DNA from: CAYXVU01 sp964468725
Lineage (GTDB): Bacteria; Acidobacteriota; Blastocatellia; UBA7656
Assembly: GCA_964468725.1 (NCBI GenBank)
Contig: CAYXVU010000037.1
Location: forward strand, 1-35,143
Direction of reading: 5' to 3'
DNA length: 35,143 nucleotides
The notes under the pieces are model-generated. The model was given only the letters and a program-made list of their open reading frames with translations, was not told the DNA's origin and searched no databases. Positions 33,493-35,143 of this stretch are shown in pieces (the stretch's first letter is position 1; every line of letters starts with the position of its first letter). A program made the position numbers and the translations under genes.

Positions 33493-35143
33493 TTGAAGTT
33501 GATCGTTACCAATTCCGAAACTGGTCACTCATTCGAAATCGAAATGACCGGTGATGAAACGCGCATTGGTCGCGCCGCCAATCGTAATGATGTGGTGCTC
33601 GATGACGGACAAGTGTCACGCGAGCATGCCATCTTGCGCCGCATCGGCAGCCGCCATATGCTGGTTGATCTGGGTAGCGCAAACGGCACCTACCTCAACG
33701 AAGAGCGTATCACCGAACGGATTCTCAACACCGGCGATGTCTTTCGCATCAGCAAGTACAATCTCGCTTACAAGGATCAAGATTCTCTCGGGTCGCTCAG
33801 CGTCCGCTATGACAGTCAAAAGATCGGCAGCACGGTGCTGCTGCGCAAACCGGGCGAAGTGCTTTCGAGTTTGCCGCAACTCGATAAGAGTTCGATCTCC
33901 ATGGTCAATCTGACCTCGCAAACCATCCTTGACGACATCGAAACCTTGCGGCGCAAAGCCGAAACCTTGTCGCGTCTTTATGAACTGAACGCCATTCTTG
34001 GTTCGGTCTTCAAACTCGAAGACATCTTCCTCAAAGTAAGCGAGATGCTCTTTCGTTTGACGCCCGCCGACCGCTTTCTCGTCTTGTTGAGGCATGCCGC
34101 TACGGGCGAGTTGGAACCGTTCCTTGCCGATTTTCGCCGTCGCAGCCGCACCTCTTCGAGCAACAGCGCCACCGGCAACTCGGCGCGCGAAATCAGCGTC
34201 TCGCAAACGGTTGTCGAGCGCGTTGTCGCCGAACGCGTTTCGTTGCTGTCGTTCGACACGCAAGCCGATGAACGATTGGCGTCGGCCAAATCTATCATCA
34301 TGCAAAACATCCATTCGGTGATGTGCGCACCCCTGCTCAATAAAGACGACCTCTTAGGCGTCATCTATGTAGATTGTCAGCAATTCGTGCAGACCTTTTC
34401 GGAGGATGACCTCGACTTGCTCAACGCCATAGCGGGCGGCACTTCTATCGCCGTAGACAATGCGATGTCGCACGAACGCTTGCTCAAAGAAGAGTTGGCG
34501 CGCGCCAAATACGGGCGCTTTATGCCAAAGTTCGTTGTTGATCAGATTCTGGCCAACCCGGAAGCCATCAGTCTGGGAGGCACGAACGCCAATGTGACCA
34601 TGCTCTTTTCCGACATTCGCGGCTTTACCACAATGTCGGAAAACCTGCCGCCTGAAACCGTCGTTCGCTTGCTCAACGAATACTTCGCCGATATGGCGCC
34701 CATCGTCTTCGAACACAAAGGCATGCTCGACAAATACATCGGCGACGGTCTGATGGCGCTCTTCGGCGTGCCCTATGCCAGCGCCGATGCCGCAACCCAT
34801 GCGGTGACCGCAGCCGTCGCTATGCAACGACGCATGGAAGTAGTCAATCACGCCTTGCGCGCCGTCGGGCTGTCTGACATCGCCATCGGCATCGGCATCA
34901 ATACCGGCACGGTGACGGTCGGCTACATCGGTTCGGAAGAACGCACCGACTACACTGCCATTGGCGATGCGGTGAATCTGGCCGCGCGCCTCGAAAAAGA
35001 GGCGCAAGCCGGACAGATCATCATCAGTCAAGCGACCCTCGACGCCATCGGCAATCACTTCCCCGTCCGCCCAAGCGGCGAGGGTCAAGTCAAGGTCAAA
35101 GGTAAGAAAGAAGTCGTGCGGATTTACGAAGTCCTCTGGCGCG
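33493..35143 (+). CDS. FHA-GAF-class III adenylate cyclase (3' end outside window)
   Basis: A frame open from TTG 33493 (GAGAAGAAG upstream) to the window edge encodes at least 550 residues. The FHA domain (about 1-95) has Arg27, Ser42, Arg43, His45 and a SANGTYL motif. A GAF-like domain spans about 160-320 (LSRLYELNAILGSVF, CAPLLNKDDLLGVIYVD). The catalytic domain (about 365-545) keeps metal ligands Asp374 (SDIRG) and Asp418 (GDG), Lys414, Asn495 and Arg499. The position facing the base, seven before Asn495, is Thr488, so Lys/Thr indicates ATP as substrate and the class IIIb type, whose characterised members are often stimulated by bicarbonate. It produces cAMP in the cytoplasm in response to phosphorylation (FHA) and a GAF ligand. 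Only the extreme C-terminus is missing or unseen. Confidence 0.9.
   Translation, partial: MKLIVTNSETGHSFEIEMTGDETRIGRAANRNDVVLDDGQVSREHAILRRIGSRHMLVDLGSANGTYLNEERITERILNTGDVFRISKYNLAYKDQDSLGSLSVRYDSQKIGSTVLLRKPGEVLSSLPQLDKSSISMVNLTSQTILDDIETLRRKAETLSRLYELNAILGSVFKLEDIFLKVSEMLFRLTPADRFLVLLRHAATGELEPFLADFRRRSRTSSSNSATGNSAREISVSQTVVERVVAERVSLLSFDTQADERLASAKSIIMQNIHSVMCAPLLNKDDLLGVIYVDCQQFVQTFSEDDLDLLNAIAGGTSIAVDNAMSHERLLKEELARAKYGRFMPKFVVDQILANPEAISLGGTNANVTMLFSDIRGFTTMSENLPPETVVRLLNEYFADMAPIVFEHKGMLDKYIGDGLMALFGVPYASADAATHAVTAAVAMQRRMEVVNHALRAVGLSDIAIGIGINTGTVTVGYIGSEERTDYTAIGDAVNLAARLEKEAQAGQIIISQATLDAIGNHFPVRPSGEGQVKVKGKKEVVRIYEVLWR

Overview
The window (about 56% GC by eye) looks like a chromosomal segment of an acidobacterium, most likely class Blastocatellia. 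That assignment is an inference. It rests on a CadC-type winged-helix/TPR regulator, an FG-GAP plus HYR surface protein, an ECF sigma factor and a CHAT-type remnant, a DUF4440 protein, an S41 peptidase, and FHA, cyclic-nucleotide and multiheme proteins. No tRNA, rRNA, CRISPR array or prophage block was seen.

Layout. 1-8192 (minus strand): start of an exported protein, a DinB-family protein, a double S41 peptidase, a DUF4440 protein, an FG-GAP/HYR adhesin-like protein and a TPR protein. 8193-8729 is a divergent control region with inverted repeats and a broken Fis-type HTH gene. 8730-13122 (plus): a CadC/TPR regulator, then a CitE-like CoA-ester lyase and a tandem MaoC hydratase that form a plausible C5-acyl-CoA module. 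13149-16260 (minus): a scarred zone with a truncated sigma factor, an intact GH19 lysozyme/chitinase, a frameshifted ECF sigma factor, the tail of a CHAT protein and a decayed IS5-family transposase.

16505 to the end (plus, nine collinear genes) is the outstanding part. In order: (1) a cyclic-nucleotide-binding protein fused to four [4Fe-4S] clusters and a His-rich, probably di-heme b membrane anchor; (2) an FHA / 7-heme c / ferredoxin / pyridine-nucleotide flavoprotein fusion; (3) a 9-heme lipoprotein-like cytochrome; (4) a 6-heme cytochrome whose N-terminus resembles the reaction-centre cytochrome c subunit family; (5) a giant cytochrome of about 1,574 residues with 9 CxxCH motifs, one CX12CH candidate and LVIVD repeats; (6) an outer-membrane beta-barrel; (7) a 15-heme cytochrome; (8) a class II-type cyclic-nucleotide phosphodiesterase; (9) an FHA-GAF adenylate cyclase with class IIIb active-site residues, cut by the window edge.

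These genes encode 46 canonical c-heme sites plus a full cAMP circuit: synthesis, breakdown and a cAMP-type receptor built into an oxidoreductase. My reading is a trans-envelope electron-transfer system, probably a porin-cytochrome type of conduit, controlled after translation by cAMP and by FHA-read phosphorylation. The parts are visible in the sequence. The wiring, electron direction and terminal acceptor are inferred.
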